DNA of 64,000 nt from Crotalaria pallida. Taxonomy: Eukaryota; Streptophyta; Magnoliopsida; Fabales; Fabaceae. Numbering within the stretch: the stretch's first letter is position 1; each line of letters begins with the position of its first letter. Made by a program: the position numbers and the translations under genes. Below the pieces are notes generated by a model. That model did no database searches and had not been told where the DNA came from. It worked only from the letters and a program-made list of their open reading frames with translations. The stretch spans positions 117,373,001 to 117,437,000 of the forward strand of contig CM075655.1 in the NCBI GenBank assembly GCA_037953625.1, read 5' to 3'. Positions 59,548-64,000 of the stretch are shown in pieces.

Positions 59548-62500
59548 TTATAGTCTCAACCATGAAATTGTTTATAATTTATTTTTTAATTCTATTAATG
59601 TTTATTTATCCTTATTCTAAAATACCTTATCTATAATTAAAAAGAAACAACGTTTTCTTTTTCTCAATTTGTACGGCATCGATTTTTTCACACCACGACA
59701 GTTTCTCACTTTTTGAAAAGACGGTTAAATGAATACTATTAAAATTAGAAAATAAATTATAAAGATTCAATAGTTGAAATTATAACAAATTAAACAGTAA
59801 GATATTTTTATCGTTATGTTTTAATTTTGAGTTAACAAAAGTATTAATTTTGTCAAATGTTAAAGTTTAAGAAATAATTATGTAAAAAAATAGTTTATGA
59901 TGACTATTTACAAAACGCAAATAGTTTAAAACGTGTCTATACTTTTTTTTGAATATATACTCCCTCCGCCTCGAAATATAAGCAACAAAAAAATACCTCT
60001 TTTGGTTTAAAATATAAGCAAAACTAACTAAATTTCTTAAATTTTATTTTCATTCCTAATGTCACATTAAAAAAACATCCTAGAAAATTGTTATCTTATT
60101 TAATTTTTGTTTCATTTCCAATGCAACTTTCCTAAAAATACCTCTATTCTTTTATAAATTTGAGAAAAATAAATACAATCAACCAACCTCCTTAATAAAC
60201 GTAAAATTAGTTAATTTTACTTATAATTCGAGTCGGAAAGAGTATGTAATTTTTAAATCGACCTAATTTATGGGACCGGAGTAATAAATTTTGGTCGCGT
60301 GAGCAGGGGTTCGCTTTCCAAAGTAACAAGCAAATAACCTTTGTGCACGTCCCATTGCGCTGCATGTGCATGGCAAAGAGAGTCTCTGTACCATGAATCC
60401 ATGATCAATTCACATCTTCGTAATTTATTATTCTGAAGTTTCGTTGAAAGTTTTCAATTCTGCACTCTCAAGTTTAAAATATGAACTCAAATGCAACACA
60501 GTAATGATATATAGGATTTTTAACGTTAATTTTTAAGATCAAGGCTAAAAATTTAAAAGCAAATATTTTTTATTAAAAAAATGAATATAAAGTTTTTTTT
60601 AAAATTTTTAATAAAATGATTTTTTAGTAAAAATTATCTTCTTTTAAACTATTATCCGTAATTTTAAAATTGAGGTTAAAAAATCATAAAATATTTTTAT
60701 TTTGAAAATTTAAACACTTAAATTTTTTTTATTAACTAAACACTTAAAATTTAAGAGACAGTTTTTGTCTTTCTAATACCTATTTTTCATTTTTTTTAAA
60801 AAAAAATCCTTTATCTTTAACCAAATCTTAAGCAAATACAATTTGATTTTATACTTGAATTACATTGTATCTTGTGTCGAAAAGTGAATCAAGACTGCAA
60901 AGGCTAAAAGCAGACAAAGGAGATGAACCTTATCCAAAACCATATGCTGCGCTCTTTTATAAATTGACTTTTTCAGCTCAATTTGTCTGTATCTCATCCA
61001 AAACCATTTCCGCTGGAAAACCATTGGAGAGCATTGAAAAAAAAAAAAAAAAAAAACCAACAACAACAACAACAACTCATACCAAGCCTACTACCTTGCT
61101 TCTATTCTATGGATTCATCATTCATATGACCAAAGAAGAAAACTACTGTAATCGAGAAAAGGAATATATCATAATTTACGAATAATTTTTGGATTTGAAT
61201 CAAGTAACTCAATTTTTATATCATCCTCTCTTACTCAATTTTTTTAATTAATGAATTCCTTTAAATTTTTATAATTTGAATCATTAAAAATATTTAATGA
61301 TTGACATTTGAAAATCAAAAGAATGAGTCTTGCTAACAAGTGCCCATAAGGTTACTAGTATTAAAAAACAAATCATAAGTGGACATTCTTTCATATATCG
61401 AAAATACAAAAATTTGCACATTTCTATGTATTTTCACTGTATTTAGCTTCTTAACAAGTGCCCTAGTTAGCATTTGCCTAAAAGAATTAGACAATCCATA
61501 TTCATCATTTTTGCATCATACATGTTGAATTTATTTTTTCATTTACAATCTAGTTTAAATTTGTTTATCTTGTTTGATATGTATCGTTTTATATTACAAA
61601 CTTAATATATAGTTATATTATTGTTTTTAAAAATTATATTTTTATTTAACACAAAATCATTTTCATTTTTGATCTCTCTTTATTCAATAATAATTAAATA
61701 ATAATGCTATAATCAAAATGCCCGAAATTACAACATCACCTAAATTACATCACATATGAAATACAAGAAATATTACCACGTGAGATATATGAATGACAAT
61801 CATTATATATCATGATAATTAGTTAATTATAGAGTAAAGTTATAATATGATTTTTATAAACTTATGCACTCATGTATAAAAAAAATATATCAAAAATAAA
61901 GTTTTATTGAAAAATTAAATAATAATTTTTTTTATCAGCAAATGTATCTAACATTTTCTTTGCATATGTTAGAAAAAATCTTATAGTATTACAATATAAT
62001 ACTAAACACTAGTAATTGTTTATGACTCAATAATAATCAATATAAAAATGCATATTAAAATTATTTTGCAAATATATATCTATTTCCAAAGAACTCTACT
62101 AAACACAGTTGAAGCTAAGCAATGAGTTGATGAATCTCTCTTTTCTTTGATTTCACTTCTTCTATTTACAAGTTTGTGCACTATGCAATTTATCCGTACA
62201 AATTATATTGCTTTGCGAAGAGGACTTGGATCTCTTTCAAAGTGACTCTTTGATTATATAAAATAGTTTGCTTAATCCTAATTATAAAAGTTGAGTACGT
62301 ATAAGAAGTATTAAAAAAATAAATGAAAATAAAAATATATTATTTCTAAAATTTTAAACATTTGATTTTTTAATATAAAGGTTTTTTTATTAATCTTTTT
62401 ACAGTCGGCTCTTAGAGTTGAAGATAATACAGAGTATAAATCCTTATGGTGAAATTTTATAAGAATTAAAGAAGTTAATTAATATTGATATTGATATTGT

Positions 62501-63199
62501 AATAATTAACACTTAGCATATTTTTTTTAAAATTACCTCTAAATTTATTACTGAAATTCTAAAAATGTTGAACAAATAAAAATGATTGAAAAAAATTAAT
62601 TAATGCCACGAAAAATTAAAAAACAAACTTATAAATAAGACGATTTAAAAAAAAACTTTTAAGAGAAGTTTACATTGAAGAACGAAGGAATAGTATGTAT
62701 GTATGGTTTGCTTATTACCAAGACACAAATATATAACATGGTGTTAACGTGGTATTCCTTCCGGTTCTTATTATAAGTCTTTTTTCTCTCTCGCAAAAAG
62801 GATGCTTATAATAAGTACTAGAGGGAGTAGTAAAGACACACCATGACTCAAAAAAAAAAAAAAAAAAAAACAATGTTGACACTTTTTAAGGGAAAAGTTT
62901 GACACTTTACGATTGAAAATTTGATTGAGAATAAAGTGTGAAGTTTTCAAAAACAATACATTCGGTAATAAATAGCAATCGAAATATATAAAATATAAAT
63001 TTTTATTTTGATTGTCTTATATTTTATCGTTTTGAAGGTGACTTGATTATTTATTTTTCTACATGCATGATCCCAGATGACACTGAAATAGTTCTTTTTC
63101 TTCCAAAACCAGCTCACGATGAATATATATACGCAAATTCACTTTCCAATATTAAGTTTTGTTTTAAGAAAATGCCAACAACTGTTTTAAAAATATTTT
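59548..63199. other. Intergenic with MITEs
   Basis: 59958-60246 is a MITE of the ATAAGCAAA family (CTCCCTCCGCCTCGAAATAT mirrored by ATTCGAGTCGGAAAGAGTA). 61325-61480 has short inverted ends around 'taacaagtgccc'. 62757-62830 is a very short MITE (ccttccggttcttattataa mirrored by ttataataagtactagaggg). 60850-61040 is more balanced in composition and ends in a run of A, but no gene is recognised. Confidence 0.5.
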
Positions 63200-63210
63200 T
63201 TAAGAGTGAA

Positions 63211-63393
63211 CCCCGAGCGTGTGGTTCAGTGGTAGGGATTGATCCACGCTTAAGCAAGGTCAGGTGTTCGAATCCTGCCTTGTGCATGCAGCAGCGTTAA
63301 ATCTCGGGGCCAGCTGTCTGCCTACAAGCCAGCGAGGAGATTAGTCACTGCAATCGGCGGTGGACACTCCGGTCATGGACCAAAAAAAAAAAA
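63211..63393 (+). mobile_element. tRNA-derived SINE
   Basis: About 183 bp with a clear pol III box A (TGGTTCAGTGGTAGG) and box B (GTGTTCGAATCCTG), a tRNA-unrelated body rich in GC (ctcggggccagctgtctgcc) and a poly-A end. A perfect 11-bp TSD TTAAGAGTGAA flanks it (63200-63210 and 63394-63404). It is a different family from the SINE at 37761-37950. Confidence 0.9.
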
Positions 63394-63404
63394 TTAAGAG
63401 TGAA

Positions 63405-64000
63405 ATGCGGTGAATTGACATTAGAAAATATAGTAATCAATAAATTAAATAGTGTTGTTTCAAATAAAACTTTACTCCTTTCGGTTTCAATAAAACCAAT
63501 TTCATACATATTAGGAAAGTTAATATAGTGAATTTAATTTTATTAAATTTATAGAAAAAACTTATTTTAAAAATGCAACGTTGAAAGCAAAATATATAAA
63601 AACTAATTAAGACAACCAATCTAAATAGAAGCATTTTAAGAATAATAATATTTAACAATAGACTGTTATTTTATTTTTATATTTTTCATTTTAATCAAAG
63701 TTGGGAGAGTATTGTTTAAAAAAAAAAGGAATTTGGGAGAGTATTTTTTATTGATTCCTGAAAAAAATTCCCTAATTAAACCTTTTGTTTTATTGTAATG
63801 TATAAAAAAAAATGCAGTACTCTATTTTGCATTCGTGAAAATTTTGAAGAAAACTGAAATTTGTGCTGAATAACACCAGTACACTACTCTTTATAAATAA
63901 AAAGTATTTTATAATTAATTTTAAGAATTCTAGATGAACAATCTAGAGTGTTGAATTATTCACTGTATATATTTCACGTTGATTATTGTCATTCTTGCTT
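63405..64000. other. Intergenic, nothing recognised
   Basis: AT-rich to the window end. 'actcctttcggtttcaataaa' at 63475 may be one end of a MITE. Confidence 0.45.

Noticed and set aside
60850..61185. Possible retrocopy ending in poly-A (106-aa frame)
   Set aside because: There is an A run and balanced composition, but no recognisable parent, no TSD and an open frame that continues through the poly-A into low-complexity text.
63211..63290. tRNA gene
   Set aside because: Box A and box B are present, but there is no cloverleaf acceptor pairing. The poly-A end and TSD identify a SINE.

Overview
This is AT-rich plant nuclear DNA, most likely from a papilionoid legume of the Medicago/Trifolium kind. 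That assignment is an inference from the gene families, the AT-rich spacers and the repeat types; nothing in the window proves the species. Four intact protein genes are visible, all on the minus strand and all recognisable as ordinary dicot genes with consensus splice sites. They are a group Ia bHLH transcription factor (9800-11477, 3 exons, 302 aa), an intronless ATL-type RING-H2 ubiquitin ligase (15590-16504, 304 aa), a three-finger CCCH zinc-finger protein (18569-20748, 2 exons, 352 aa) and a cinnamoyl-CoA-reductase-like (SNL6-type) Rossmann protein (38590-42238, 5 exons, 298 aa). They form no operon or obvious pathway; each is an independent regulatory or metabolic gene. Most of the remaining sequence is mobile DNA, and much of it can be bounded exactly by terminal repeats and target-site duplications (TSDs). 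Layout: 1-9.8 kb holds two palindrome-filled foldback elements (893-1275 and 2063-3038), a Helitron 3' terminus (5844-5872) and a hAT element (7651-8108). 9.8-20.9 kb is the gene-rich block, with a degraded LINE piece inside the CCCH gene intron and a foldback element beyond its 3' end. 20.9-24.7 kb holds an inverted-repeat element and a second foldback element (22601-23592) with a captured piece of a zinc-ribbon gene. 24713-30903 is a 6.2-kb CACTA transposon carrying six consecutive exons of aconitase. 31-37.5 kb is rich in MITEs, with one hAT element and one large hairpin element. 37.8 kb holds a SINE. 38.6-42.3 kb is the reductase-like gene. 44-52 kb holds an inverted-repeat element, a reversed Helitron terminus with a scrap of an AP2/AINTEGUMENTA-type gene, and a complete 6.16-kb Ty1/copia element (45934-52090) inserted next to that scrap. 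53-60 kb holds further inverted-repeat, hAT and MULE elements, one of them with GC-rich cargo (58526-59538). 63.2 kb holds a second SINE. The main message is repeated capture of host gene fragments by four different transposon classes within 64 kb: aconitase in CACTA, a zinc-ribbon protein in a foldback element, an AP2 exon beside a Helitron end, and unidentified GC-rich sequence in a MULE. The copia element is also notable: its two 446-bp LTRs differ at only 5 positions, yet its gag-pol is full of stop codons. All identifications come from reading the sequence; no database search was run.
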